Of a stretch of 64,000 bases of DNA, positions 44,030 to 52,745 are shown one piece after another. How positions within the stretch are numbered: the first letter of the stretch is position 1; each line of letters starts with the position of its first letter. The stretch comes from an uncultured Candidatus Saccharibacteria bacterium. GTDB taxonomy: Bacteria > Patescibacteriota > Saccharimonadia > Saccharimonadales > Saccharimonadaceae. The translations under genes were made by a program, and so were the position numbers. The notes beneath the pieces are model-generated. The model searched no databases. It saw only the letters and a list, made by a program, of their open reading frames with translations, and was not told the origin of the DNA. The DNA is taken from NCBI GenBank assembly GCA_947302125.1, contig CAMYUL010000004.1:29507-93506 (forward strand). Reading direction: 5' to 3'.

Positions 44030-44179
44030 TTAATGGCTTACATTGGCTGCATTAATTGCGCTTCTACCGAAGAAACGATTTATCCTCTCCTTCGCTTCCT
44101 TACTAACTTCCCCGTTTCCACTATATTGCCCCTCACCAGGGAGAGCTTGAAAGCTCATTACGTTGATATTTCTGCTCAT
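44030..44179 (-). CDS. Small protein of 49 residues with its own promoter and terminator
   Basis: ATG at 44179 to TAA at 44030. The product starts MSRNINVMSFQALPGEGQYS and continues GNGEVSKEAKERINRFFGR, a hydrophilic, partly helical small protein. AAAGGAG lies 11 nt before the ATG. A consensus promoter at 44254-44282 would give a 5' leader of about 70 nt, and a perfect terminator follows 18 nt after the stop. The complete transcription unit makes this a real gene despite its size. A 75-codon open frame on the opposite strand at 44033-44260 has no such signals. No homologue is recognised. Confidence 0.7.
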   Translation of the reverse strand: MSRNINVMSFQALPGEGQYSGNGEVSKEAKERINRFFGRSAINAANVSH

Positions 44180-44253
44180 ACTTATAGGCACTCCTTTTTG
44201 TTGTTTTTATATTTGTTTGTTAGATTGTTTATTTTATTATCTAACTGTCTTCT

Positions 44254-44282
44254 ATACTAGCACACTTTGTTAAAAATGTCAA
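44254..44282 (-). promoter_or_regulatory. Promoter of the 49-codon gene
   Basis: On the minus strand TTGACA (44277-44282), a 17-nt spacer ending in TGTGC and TAGTAT (44254-44259) make a strong promoter. Confidence 0.8.
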
Positions 44283-44326
44283 TACCTTTTATGCTTATTT
44301 TTCGCACTTTTGTCAAATTACAGATT

Positions 44327-44478
44327 AAAAATAACTAGGAAATGCAGGCTTTAGACTCTATAACCCAATCAGATTTGAAGAAAAAAACGTATATTCCTGA
44401 CGCGAGCGAAGCGAGCCAGGGTATGACATTTTTTTCTTCAAGTCCTAGAGTCTAAAGCCTGCATGACTAGTTATTTTT
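44327..44478. repeat. 152-bp nested palindrome C
   Basis: AAAAATAACTAG (44327-44338) pairs with CTAGTTATTTTT (44467-44478). A perfect 19-bp arm (44342-44360) pairs with 44446-44464. Inside, TTGAAGAAAAAAA pairs with TTTTTTTCTTCAA around a GC-rich apex (CCTGACGCGAGCGAAGCGAG). It separates divergent transcription units (the small ORF and ileS), so termination between convergent genes does not explain it. Confidence 0.85.
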
Positions 44479-44506
44479 TCCCCTATTATGTGATATAATA
44501 TAACCC

Positions 44507-47398
44507 ATGAGTTACATGCCACGCCGTCGGGCTATCGAATACGAAAAAGCACTAGTAGATTGGTGGAAGAAAAACCAAATTTTCGAAAAATCTATCAACT
44601 CTCGCCCTGCAGGAGATAGTTATGTTTTTTATGACGGCCCTCCGTTTATCACTGGCAACCCGCACCATGGCACACTCTTAAGTTCTATTGTTAAGGACGC
44701 CGTTCCCCGCTTCTGGACCATGAACGGCCGCCGCGTTGAAAGAAGATGGGGCTGGGACTGCCACGGTCTTCCTGCTGAAAACTTTGTCGAAAAACAGCTT
44801 GGCATTACCGACCGCCGCGACATCGGCACCAAGATTAGCCTAGAAAATTACATCATCAAAGCCCGCGAGTCTATGGTCGCCAATTCCGAAACTTGGGAAT
44901 CCACCATCGATCGCATCGGCCGCTGGGTAGATTTCAAAGGCTCCTACAAGACCATGGACAAGAATTTCATGGAATCTGTCTGGTGGGCATTTAAGACTCT
45001 TTATGAAAAAGGCAAGATTTATGAAGGCCGCAAGGTCTTGATGTATGATACTAAGTTTGCTACCCCTGTCTCCAAGGCTGAAGTCACCATGGACAACGAC
45101 GCCTATCAGGAAGTTACTGACCCATCCGCCTATGTCAAATTCCCTATTGATAAGAATAGGTACTTCCTCGCCTGGACTACCACCCCTTGGACCCTGCCAG
45201 CCAATATGGCTCTTGCCGTTAGCTCCAAGCTCACCTATGTAGAGGTCAAGGTCGAGAAAGATACCTTCATCCTCGCCAAGTCCCGCCTTGAGGCGACCTT
45301 CGACAAAGAGGTCAAATACGAAATCGTCAAAGAGCTTAAGGGCAAAGACCTCGTCGGCATGAGCTATCAACCGATCATCGAAAACCCTCATAATAAGAAA
45401 GAGACTTACACTGTTCTCGCTGGCGACTTTGTTTCCGACGAAGACGGTACTGGCATCGTCCACATCGCTCCAGCTTACGGCGAAGATGACTATGCTCTCT
45501 GCCAAAAGCATGACGTCGACTTTGCTGACGTAGTTGATGAAAACGGCTACTATCTCCCAGATATGGCTGAGAAACTTTACGCTCTTGGCGTCCGCGACAC
45601 CGATGAAAACGGTATCGAGATCTGGGCCGGCAACAAGTTTATCGCTAAAGTCCTAGAAGCCGCTGGCATCATTTACAAGATTGAATATATTAAGCACGAG
45701 TACCCATTTAACCCTCGCTCCAAGCAGCGTATCATGTATCGCGCCTTCCCTAGCTGGTTCTTCGATATCGAGGGCAGCAAGTCTCTCATGCTTGAGCAAA
45801 ACGAAAATATTAACTGGTTCCCAGAATATCTAAAGCACGGCCGCTTTGCTAAGAATATCGAGCAAGCGCCTGACTGGAACCTCTCCCGCGACCGTTTCTG
45901 GGCCACCGCCATGCCAGTTTGGAAGGGCGACAAAGGCTCTATCAAGGTAGTCGGCTCTTACGATGAGCTTTACGAGCTGTCTGGCAAACGCCTTGAAGAT
46001 TATCACCGCCCATGGATTGACGAGATTGAGTTTGACATCGATGGCGAGCATTTCACTCGCGTCGACAAGGTCTTAGACTGCTGGTTTGAGTCTGGTTCCA
46101 TGCCATTTGCCCAGCTTCATTATCCTTTCGAAAATAAGGAAAAATTCGAGAAAAATTATCCTGCCGATTTTATCGTCGAATATGTTGGTCAAGTTCGCGC
46201 CTGGTTCTACTATGTCCACGCTGTCAACACTGCATTATTTGGCAAAAACGCCTACAAAAATGTCATCACTACTGGTACCCTTGCCGGTAATGATGGCCGC
46301 AAGATGAGTAAATCTCTTGGCAACTTCACCGATCCAAACGAACTTATGGACAAGTACTCCGCTGATTCCCTTCGTTTCTTGCTTCTTTCTAGCCCAGTAC
46401 TTTCCGGCGAAGACTTTGCCCTTCTAGACAAAGACGTTTCTGACACCGCCAGAAAGCTTTCCATGGTCTGGAATGTTTACGATTTCTTTACTACCTACGC
46501 CAACGTCGATGGTTTCGAAGGCGACGACAAGTTCGACGCTACCAGCCTCAAAAATCCTCTCGATATCTGGATCGTCTCCAAGCTTCACATCTTGAGAAAC
46601 GACATCACCGAGGGTATGGAGGCTTACAATTTACCAAAGGCCACCGTTGGCATCCTGCCTTTCATCGACGATCTTTCTAACTGGTTCGTCCGTCGTTCCC
46701 GCCGTCGTTTCTGGAAATCCGAAGATGACACTGACAAAAACGAAGCCTATCAGACTCTCTATTATGTTCTTACCTACTTAAGCAAACTACTCGCTCCGTT
46801 TACCCCATTCTTAGCTGAAGAGTTATATCAAAGATTAACCGCCAACTTTGAAGACGCTACCGACTCTGTCCATCTTAAAGATTGGCCAGAAGCTGGCCCA
46901 GTTGATGTCGAAGTCGTAGAAAATATGGGACGCACCCGCGATATTATTTCCGAAGGCCTCGGTCTCAGAATGCAAAAGTCTGATACTGAAGACCAGATTA
47001 AGATTCGCCAACCGCTCGCTAGCTTCACTTATGCTGGTGATAAGCTTGATGATCTCTATGAGAAAATGATCGCCGACGAGCTCAATGTTAAGACAGTCAA
47101 AAATGGCAAAGAAACTTACCTCGATAAGACTCTCACCGAAGAACTAAAGCAAGAAGGCTTCGCCCGCGAACTCATCCGTGTTGTCCAGGCCGCCCGCAAG
47201 AAAGCCGACCTCAGCGTCGATGACCGCATCAAGCTTTACGTCTCTTGCGAACTAGACAAAGCTCAGCAAGAAATCGTCGCCGCAGAAACCCTTGCTACTT
47301 CCCTCTTCACAGAGAAGGATCCGCAGAATTTCGCTTACGACGAGATCGCCAAAATCGATGGTGAGCAAATCACTATCTCGTTAGAAAAGCAGGCATAA
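44507..47398 (+). CDS. ileS: Isoleucyl-tRNA synthetase
   Basis: This class I synthetase has an editing domain. HIGH-type motif: GNPHHGTLLSSIVKD (near residue 50); the following WGWDCHGLPAENFVEKQLGI is characteristic. KMSKS-type motif: GRKMSKSLGNF near 602. The 963 residues and the HIGH-region variant fit the type 2 (eukaryote-like) IleRS clade. The ATG at 44507 is 7 nt after the TATAAT at 44494-44499, so leaderless type. Confidence 0.96.
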   Translation: MSYMPRRRAIEYEKALVDWWKKNQIFEKSINSRPAGDSYVFYDGPPFITGNPHHGTLLSSIVKDAVPRFWTMNGRRVERRWGWDCHGLPAENFVEKQLGITDRRDIGTKISLENYIIKARESMVANSETWESTIDRIGRWVDFKGSYKTMDKNFMESVWWAFKTLYEKGKIYEGRKVLMYDTKFATPVSKAEVTMDNDAYQEVTDPSAYVKFPIDKNRYFLAWTTTPWTLPANMALAVSSKLTYVEVKVEKDTFILAKSRLEATFDKEVKYEIVKELKGKDLVGMSYQPIIENPHNKKETYTVLAGDFVSDEDGTGIVHIAPAYGEDDYALCQKHDVDFADVVDENGYYLPDMAEKLYALGVRDTDENGIEIWAGNKFIAKVLEAAGIIYKIEYIKHEYPFNPRSKQRIMYRAFPSWFFDIEGSKSLMLEQNENINWFPEYLKHGRFAKNIEQAPDWNLSRDRFWATAMPVWKGDKGSIKVVGSYDELYELSGKRLEDYHRPWIDEIEFDIDGEHFTRVDKVLDCWFESGSMPFAQLHYPFENKEKFEKNYPADFIVEYVGQVRAWFYYVHAVNTALFGKNAYKNVITTGTLAGNDGRKMSKSLGNFTDPNELMDKYSADSLRFLLLSSPVLSGEDFALLDKDVSDTARKLSMVWNVYDFFTTYANVDGFEGDDKFDATSLKNPLDIWIVSKLHILRNDITEGMEAYNLPKATVGILPFIDDLSNWFVRRSRRRFWKSEDDTDKNEAYQTLYYVLTYLSKLLAPFTPFLAEELYQRLTANFEDATDSVHLKDWPEAGPVDVEVVENMGRTRDIISEGLGLRMQKSDTEDQIKIRQPLASFTYAGDKLDDLYEKMIADELNVKTVKNGKETYLDKTLTEELKQEGFARELIRVVQAARKKADLSVDDRIKLYVSCELDKAQQEIVAAETLATSLFTEKDPQNFAYDEIAKIDGEQITISLEKQA

Positions 47399-47414
47399 AA
47401 ACGCCAAAACAAAC

Positions 47415-47448
47415 AACAAAGCCAGGGTATACATCTCCTGGCTTTGTT
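47415..47448. terminator. Bidirectional terminator between ileS and the trx-like gene
   Basis: AACAAAGCCAGG and CCTGGCTTTGTT are exact 12-bp arms with a 10-nt loop between two convergent genes. T-runs are weak. Confidence 0.7.
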
Positions 47449-47456
47449 ACTGGACC

Positions 47457-47723
47457 CTATTTATTAGCAAAATACGAGACTTCATCAATCTGTGGCATTG
47501 GTGTTCCCTTCCACATATTGATCAATCTTCCATCGTCATCAGTTACAACTACCGCCGGGTACTGCAAAATATCATATAACTGCGCAAATTTCTCGCCAGC
47601 AACCGTTTCCGGATCAAGATCAATAAAGCCAGAAAAGCCAGTGTCTGCCGTGTAGTCACGTTTCCAATCACGCACCTCCCTAGCGTAGTCAGTTTGTTCG
47701 TTCCATAAGATCGTTAATTTCAT
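47457..47723 (-). CDS. Thioredoxin-fold protein without cysteines
   Basis: The 88 residues have a thioredoxin/glutaredoxin-like order: a first strand KLTILWNE, a helix, then LYDILQYPAVVVTDDDGRL, in which YPAVVV resembles the cis-Pro loop and its strand, and a last strand LINMWKG. There is no cysteine anywhere, so it cannot perform CxxC redox chemistry. Its ATG overlaps the nrdR stop (ATGA), so the two are translated together. The fold assignment is moderate. Confidence 0.6.
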   Translation of the reverse strand: MKLTILWNEQTDYAREVRDWKRDYTADTGFSGFIDLDPETVAGEKFAQLYDILQYPAVVVTDDDGRLINMWKGTPMPQIDEVSYFANK

Positions 47724-48181
47724 TTTTCGCCCTCCTTTTTGGCTTTTTGCTGTTTAATAATCTGCTCAAACTCTGACAAAGTGGTAAATTCCTGAAACAC
47801 GCTAGCAAATCTCACGTAAGCCACTTCATTCACTTCTGCCAAAACGTCTAGGGTAATCTGCCCGATCTGTCTAGAGGTTACTTCTTCTAGACCCAGCTCA
47901 TAAATCCTTTCTGTGACCTGGTCTACAACCTGCTCCACTTCTAGCGACGAGGAGAAAAACTTACCTACGCTTCTCCTTACAGAGGTAATTAGTTTGTCCC
48001 TATCGAACTCCTCCTTATTACCACTGCGCTTCCGCACCATAATTGGCGGCAGTTCGATCCTCTCATAAGTCGTAAAACGATGCTTTCCATCCGAAGAAAT
48101 CCGCCTACGGCGAATCATACCATCAGCAGTCTCCCTACTTTCCAGTACTTTACTATCACCAATTCTGATTTTCTGCACCAT
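47720..48181 (-). CDS. nrdR: NrdR-type repressor with a degenerate zinc ribbon
   Basis: NrdR represses ribonucleotide reductase genes when dATP is high. The ATP-cone is clear (IMVRKRSGNKEEFDRDKLIT, then VRRSVGKFF; ending EVAYVRFASVFQEFTTLSEF). The N-terminal ribbon keeps the order of the family (SKVLESRETADGMIRRRRIS, then RFTTYERIE), but all four zinc-binding cysteines are gone and the protein has none. It may bind DNA without zinc or act in another way. GTGAGG precedes the ATG at 48181, and a perfect CIRCE lies 23 bp upstream of it. Confidence 0.88.
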   Translation of the reverse strand: MVQKIRIGDSKVLESRETADGMIRRRRISSDGKHRFTTYERIELPPIMVRKRSGNKEEFDRDKLITSVRRSVGKFFSSSLEVEQVVDQVTERIYELGLEEVTSRQIGQITLDVLAEVNEVAYVRFASVFQEFTTLSEFEQIIKQQKAKKEGEK

Positions 48182-48203
48182 TTTACCTCACTCGCCCTAT
48201 AAA

Positions 48204-48230
48204 TTAGCACTCTTTTTAAAAGAGTGCTAA
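48204..48230 (-). promoter_or_regulatory. Perfect CIRCE operator (HrcA-binding type)
   Basis: TTAGCACTC-N9-GAGTGCTAA matches the CIRCE consensus at all 18 conserved positions. It lies between the ftsZ stop (48238) and the nrdR start (48181), in the position of a promoter/operator for nrdR-trx. CIRCE normally controls groE/dnaK/hrcA heat-shock operons, and none of these is in the window. It might also act as a hairpin at the end of ftsZ mRNA, but no T-run follows. Confidence 0.85.
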
Positions 48231-48237
48231 TGTTTAA

Positions 48238-49467
48238 TTATTTATCTTTGTGTCTGCGTAGCTTTGCTCTTAGGGATGGCGGGACATCCAAATCTTCCTC
48301 AGAATCTTCAGACCTAATCGAATCCCACATGTTTCCCTTATTCTCTGCAGCAAATTCTTCTTGTGAAGCCTGTGGCTTGTTTTCATCAAGGCTATTTAAT
48401 TCTACCTTTTCGCCATCGTCATTATCGATGGTCTTCTCCTCAGCCTCAGACACGGCTGGAGTCTCTGGCATAGTAGCTGCAGCAGCAGCTTCAGCAGCCT
48501 TACGATCTAGTTCCTTATAATATTCGGAGTCAAATCCAGTTGCAACTACGGTAATTACAATCTCATCTTCTAGCTCTGGACGAATAGATGCACCAAAGAT
48601 AATGTTTGCATCTGGGGCAACTGCAGAGGTAATTACCTCAGCAGCTTCCTGGATCTCAGACATACTCATGTCGTAACCACCAGCTACTGAGAAGAGGACG
48701 CCTCTAGCACCTTCAATCTTTACCTCAATTAGTGGGGATTCAATAGCCTGCTGAGCAGCGAGTACTGCGCGGTTTTCACCAGAAGCACGGCCAATGCCCA
48801 TAAGAGCCGAGCCGGCATTCTTCATAATTGCCTTAACATCGGCAAAGTCCAAGTTAATCAAGCTATGCTCAGTAATGAGCTCAGAAATACCCTGAACACC
48901 CTGACGAAGCACGTCGTCAGCGATCTTAAAGGTTTCAAGAAGTGGAGTACGAGGATCAATTGTCTGAAGCAACCGATCATTAGGAATTGTAATCAAAGCG
49001 TCAACTTCATGAGTCAACTTCTCAATAGCATTGTCGGCGTTTTCCTTGCGGATTGGGCCCTCAAATGAGAATGGGCGAGTAACCACGCCAACTGTCAGAA
49101 TATCTCTATCGTGAGCTTCCTGGGCAACAATTGGGCCAGCACCAGAACCAGTACCACCGCCAGCACCCAAAGTAATAAATACCATGTCTGCACCGTCTAG
49201 AGCCTTGCCGATAATCTCACGGCTTTCCTCAGCGGCCTCGCGACCCTTTTCAGGATCACCACCAGCGCCTAAGCCTTTGCCGATATGAACTTTGTTATCT
49301 GCTGCGGAATGATGCAAAGCTTGCGCATCAGTATTAACTGCTACAAACTCTACTCCGTTTAGACCGACTTCTTTCATTCGGTCCACAGCTGAACCACCGG
49401 CGCCGCCGACTCCGACAACCTTAATGCTTGCTGTGCTCTCCACCTCTGTTGGCTTGATTTCAGGCAT
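48238..49467 (-). CDS. ftsZ: Cell-division GTPase FtsZ
   Basis: This is the tubulin homologue that forms the Z ring. VVGVGGAGGSAVDRM, GLGAGGDPEKGREAAEE, the tubulin signature GAGGGTGSGAGP and NLDFADVKAIM identify it. A Glu/Ala-rich linker of about 60 residues leads to LDVPPSLRAKL at the C-terminus, which resembles the FtsA-binding peptide. GCGAGG precedes the ATG, and a TATAAT at 49500-49505 gives a leader of about 30 nt, so unlike ftsA it is leadered. Confidence 0.97.
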   Translation of the reverse strand: MPEIKPTEVESTASIKVVGVGGAGGSAVDRMKEVGLNGVEFVAVNTDAQALHHSAADNKVHIGKGLGAGGDPEKGREAAEESREIIGKALDGADMVFITLGAGGGTGSGAGPIVAQEAHDRDILTVGVVTRPFSFEGPIRKENADNAIEKLTHEVDALITIPNDRLLQTIDPRTPLLETFKIADDVLRQGVQGISELITEHSLINLDFADVKAIMKNAGSALMGIGRASGENRAVLAAQQAIESPLIEVKIEGARGVLFSVAGGYDMSMSEIQEAAEVITSAVAPDANIIFGASIRPELEDEIVITVVATGFDSEYYKELDRKAAEAAAAATMPETPAVSEAEEKTIDNDDGEKVELNSLDENKPQASQEEFAAENKGNMWDSIRSEDSEEDLDVPPSLRAKLRRHKDK

Positions 49468-49561
49468 TTTATATCCTCGCTTTAATAAACTTTAAACCTA
49501 TTATAGCACAAAAAAATAGATTGCAATACTTTATTTTAAATTTTTTGTTCAGGAATTACCT

Positions 49562-50788
49562 CTAGAATTTTTTGAAAAAGCCTTTGAGTAGACCGCCACC
49601 GGATTTCTTCTTTTTCTTCTCGTGATGCGAGCGAATTATCTGACCATTATCTTTTGCCGCCATCAAAACCAAGCCTACCGCAGCGGAATATTCTGGCTTA
49701 TAAATGGCCTCTGCTACACCACCAAGCCCAGAAGGAGCTCCAATCTTAATTGCGGCTTCTAGTGCGTCCTTTGCGAACTCAGAAACGCCCTTAAGTCTTG
49801 CGCCACCGCCAACCAGTACAATCCCCTCTGGTAGCTTATGATCATACTTTGCAAACTTCAGCTCCTTACGTACACCGTCGAAGATTTCCGCTAGTCTCGC
49901 CTCAATAATCTCCGAAATTTCTGCTCTAGAAAATGCCATTTCTTCTCTGCCACGACGCACCAAAATCTCACCGGCGTCATCACCCTCAGCAGTATTCCTT
50001 GCCGCAAAGCGCCTCTTAATATCCTCTGCAATCTCCGTATCAATCTCTAACACAATCGCAAGGTCATTTGTAATATTGTTCGACCCTACTGGCAATACGC
50101 CCACATACTGCAAATCCCCTTCCTCAAAAATTGCAATAGAGGTTGTCGCTGCGCCAAGGTCAATCACTGCTACACCGTTCTCCATCTGCTTCTCAGACAA
50201 AACCGCTCGCGCTGCCGCCACTACTGAAGGAACTAGCTTCTCAGCCTCTACCTTCGCGCCCTCCGTAGCCTTACGCAAGTTCACAGAATTTGGAGCCAGC
50301 GCCGAAATCACACTTGCTTCAAGCTCCAATCTAGCACCAGTCATGCCTAGTGGATCCTTAATCCCCTTCTGTCCATCAAGCGTATACGACAATGGCAAGA
50401 CATCCAAAATATCTCTGTTAGCCGGCACCCTACCAGTCACTGCTGCGCCTTCTACGCGTGCCAAGTCGTCTTCGGTAATCTCATGGTCCTCCGCCCCGAC
50501 CGCAATCATACCCTCGGCCTTCACGCTCATCACGTGTGCACCATTAATTGAAACATATGCCGAGTTCACCTCGAACCCGCTCATGCGCTCTACTTCACCA
50601 AGCATCCTATCAATCGACTCAGCCGGGCCAGTCAAATTAGCTACTACGCCTTTTCTCATTCCAGAATTCGGGCCTTCATTATAGCCGACAATAGACACAG
50701 AGCCATCTCTACCTACCGTAGCCACCACCGCGCGTACGTTCTCCGTACCGACATCAAGGCCAACTACGTATCTGAGATTCTCTTCCAT
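49562..50788 (-). CDS. ftsA: Cell-division protein FtsA
   Basis: This actin-like ATPase tethers FtsZ to the membrane. VVGLDVGTENVRAVVA is phosphate loop 1, AVIDLGAATTSIAIFEEG is loop 2, and IVLVGGGARLKGVSEFAKDA is the adenosine motif. The C-terminus GGGLLKGFFKKF is the amphipathic membrane-binding helix. The start is the ATG at 50788 (MEENLRYVVG), 6 nt after the -10 box (50795-50800) with an extended TGTGC, so leaderless type. Confidence 0.96.
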   Translation of the reverse strand: MEENLRYVVGLDVGTENVRAVVATVGRDGSVSIVGYNEGPNSGMRKGVVANLTGPAESIDRMLGEVERMSGFEVNSAYVSINGAHVMSVKAEGMIAVGAEDHEITEDDLARVEGAAVTGRVPANRDILDVLPLSYTLDGQKGIKDPLGMTGARLELEASVISALAPNSVNLRKATEGAKVEAEKLVPSVVAAARAVLSEKQMENGVAVIDLGAATTSIAIFEEGDLQYVGVLPVGSNNITNDLAIVLEIDTEIAEDIKRRFAARNTAEGDDAGEILVRRGREEMAFSRAEISEIIEARLAEIFDGVRKELKFAKYDHKLPEGIVLVGGGARLKGVSEFAKDALEAAIKIGAPSGLGGVAEAIYKPEYSAAVGLVLMAAKDNGQIIRSHHEKKKKKSGGGLLKGFFKKF

Positions 50789-50809
50789 ACCCCCATTATA
50801 GCACAAGCG

Positions 50810-51559
50810 TTATACTTCGGTCAATATTTCATAACCATCTTCAGTTACAAGTACCGTATGTTCGCAATGACAAGCAAAGCTTCCGTCATTCGTCACTACA
50901 GTCCAGCCAGATTCATCATCTCTATCGATATGATTTGCTGCCTTGCCCAAAGTTGACATCGGCTCGATGCAGAGCGTGTCGCCAACTTTTAGTTCGTAAC
51001 CATGGCCCCTTTTACCATAATTCGGCACATCTGGAGAAAGATGCATCTTGTCGCCGATAAAGTGACCCACATAGTTTTCTACTACCCCCAAATGTCCCTT
51101 CTCGAGCACTTTCTGTACAGCATAGCCAATATCGCCTAGCTTCGCCCCCGGCTTCACCTGCGCGATTCCCTCATATAGCGCACTTTCTGTCACAGAAATC
51201 ATCTTCTTGTAAGCTGGCGACCCCTTACCACCAACCAACATCGTAAACGCCGAATCAGTATAATACCCCTTGTACTTGATTACCATATCAAACGACACCA
51301 CGTCGCCCTCTTCAAGCACTTCGTCCGAAGGCGCACCATGGACAATCTCTTCATTCACAGAGATACAAATCGCTCCTGGGAACTTCTCCTCTAGTTCATC
51401 ATAAGCCACTATCGCCCCACGTTTTTCCACCTCTTTGCGCACCCAGGCATCAATCTCCTTACCGGTCATCCCCGGCTTTACGTATTCCTTCAGGTCTTTT
51501 AACAGCTGACCTAGAATCTTACCGCCCTCCCTCATTGCAGAAATTTTATCATTCGCCAT
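50810..51559 (-). CDS. map: Methionine aminopeptidase type I
   Basis: It removes initiator methionine. Metal ligands appear in VSFDMVIKYKGYYTDSAFTM (two Asp), GHFIGDKMH (His), CIEPMSTLG (Glu) and CEHTVLV (Glu). The 249 residues are normal. It overlaps the upstream adenylate-kinase-like gene by 11 bp, recalling the classical adk-map pairing of the spc operon, but no ribosomal genes follow. Confidence 0.95.
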   Translation of the reverse strand: MANDKISAMREGGKILGQLLKDLKEYVKPGMTGKEIDAWVRKEVEKRGAIVAYDELEEKFPGAICISVNEEIVHGAPSDEVLEEGDVVSFDMVIKYKGYYTDSAFTMLVGGKGSPAYKKMISVTESALYEGIAQVKPGAKLGDIGYAVQKVLEKGHLGVVENYVGHFIGDKMHLSPDVPNYGKRGHGYELKVGDTLCIEPMSTLGKAANHIDRDDESGWTVVTNDGSFACHCEHTVLVTEDGYEILTEV

Positions 51560-52172
51560 AAGATTTCTCCCTTTTTACCGCATCGTTTTCAATACTTTCT
51601 GGGTCCGTGTCTTCCCAAACTTTTGGCGAACCCGGAATTAATTCCCGAACAATTTTATTTATACGCTCGGTCACAGTTTCAAAATCGCCTGTACCGTCAA
51701 TATGAAAAATCGCTACATTCCGTTCTTCTAACAGAGGTAGAATCGAACAAATATTTTGCTCAAATACCGCAAAACGCTTCTCCAAAACCTCCATAGTATC
51801 GTCGCTTCTGCCGCGTTCTTGTACTCGCTTGTATAATTCTTCTTTTGGCACGTCTAAAATAATTGCACCCTTCATGTTGTCAAAGAACTTACCGTCCGGT
51901 TCTGCGAGTAAAATATTTACCTGCTCCATATCGCGAGGATAGCCATCTAACACTACCTCCATCCCCTCAGCCTCGGCGAATTCGATCTGCTTATTCATCA
52001 GCCTTACCACTGTCGCATCATCTACCAGCTCCCCAGCATTCAAGATGTCGTCGAACTCCCCCGTATCACGTAGTACTTGACCTACAGATAACCACCTCCA
52101 ACCATATTTATCAGCAATAATCCGCCCCTGTGTACTCTTGCCACTTCCTGCCGGCCCAAAAAATGCTATCAT
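51549..52172 (-). CDS. Second adenylate kinase-like P-loop kinase
   Basis: Walker A is GPAGSGKSTQGRII at the N-terminus. VVLDGYPRDMEQ corresponds to the NMP-binding DGFPR motif, and VQERGRSDDTMEVLEKR is a short LID region. The 207 residues include an extra C-terminal tail of about 35. It overlaps the preceding kinase gene by 4 bp, and the two are related to each other, so this looks like an old tandem duplication. The substrate could be AMP or another nucleoside monophosphate. Confidence 0.85.
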   Translation of the reverse strand: MIAFFGPAGSGKSTQGRIIADKYGWRWLSVGQVLRDTGEFDDILNAGELVDDATVVRLMNKQIEFAEAEGMEVVLDGYPRDMEQVNILLAEPDGKFFDNMKGAIILDVPKEELYKRVQERGRSDDTMEVLEKRFAVFEQNICSILPLLEERNVAIFHIDGTGDFETVTERINKIVRELIPGSPKVWEDTDPESIENDAVKREKSYGE

Positions 52173-52675
52173 AACACCTCCTTTACCCTGTTAAATACTT
52201 CATCGACCGTGCCCAATCCATCAACTTTTTTAATCTCCACTCCAGCAGCAACTAGCACGCCGTCCACCTCTTGGCGCATAGCACGATAATCGGCAAGTCT
52301 CCTTGCTATTACCTCTGGCGTATCCTGCTCTCTCCCTCTCAAAGCTAATCTAGAATACACTTCCTCATCAGAAATATCGATCTCTATCACCTCAGAAACG
52401 TCTAAGGACAGTGCCATTTCTGCCTGCCTCTTCGTACGTGGGAAACCATCAATAATAGCATCCCGTACACCGCTTAGCTCGTTAGCAAGCAGCGCAAAAG
52501 TCGTCTCATCATCTATTAGTTTTTCAGTTTTAAGCTGTTCTTTTACTTGGGGATCCTCACTCTTTCTAAATAATTCCCCAGTAGAAATCCAAGCGCACCC
52601 CAAAAATTCCGCTAATTTCTGACCCTGCGTACTCTTACCGCTTCCTGGCGCGCCAAGCAAAATAATTCTTCTCAT
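52169..52675 (-). CDS. adk: Adenylate kinase, short-LID type
   Basis: ILLGAPGSGKSTQGQKLAEF is the P-loop, AIIDGFPRTKRQAEMAL the NMP motif, and ALRGREQDTPEVIARRLADY the short LID. At 168 residues it is short compared with the usual 210-215 because the zinc/LID insertion is missing. The ATG at 52675 is 6 nt after a -10 box (52682-52687), so leaderless type. It heads the adk, kinase-2, map group. Confidence 0.88.
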   Translation of the reverse strand: MRRIILLGAPGSGKSTQGQKLAEFLGCAWISTGELFRKSEDPQVKEQLKTEKLIDDETTFALLANELSGVRDAIIDGFPRTKRQAEMALSLDVSEVIEIDISDEEVYSRLALRGREQDTPEVIARRLADYRAMRQEVDGVLVAAGVEIKKVDGLGTVDEVFNRVKEVL

Positions 52676-52745
52676 GCCACTATTATAACAAAGTACCGAA
52701 AAAAGTGTTGATTTTTTGAAATCTCTCTGATATAATTATGCCAAT

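Noticed and set aside
44033-44260. 75-codon open frame on the plus strand opposite the small ORF
   Set aside because: It starts within the stop region of the minus-strand gene, has no ribosome site, and the minus strand has a full promoter, ribosome site and terminator.
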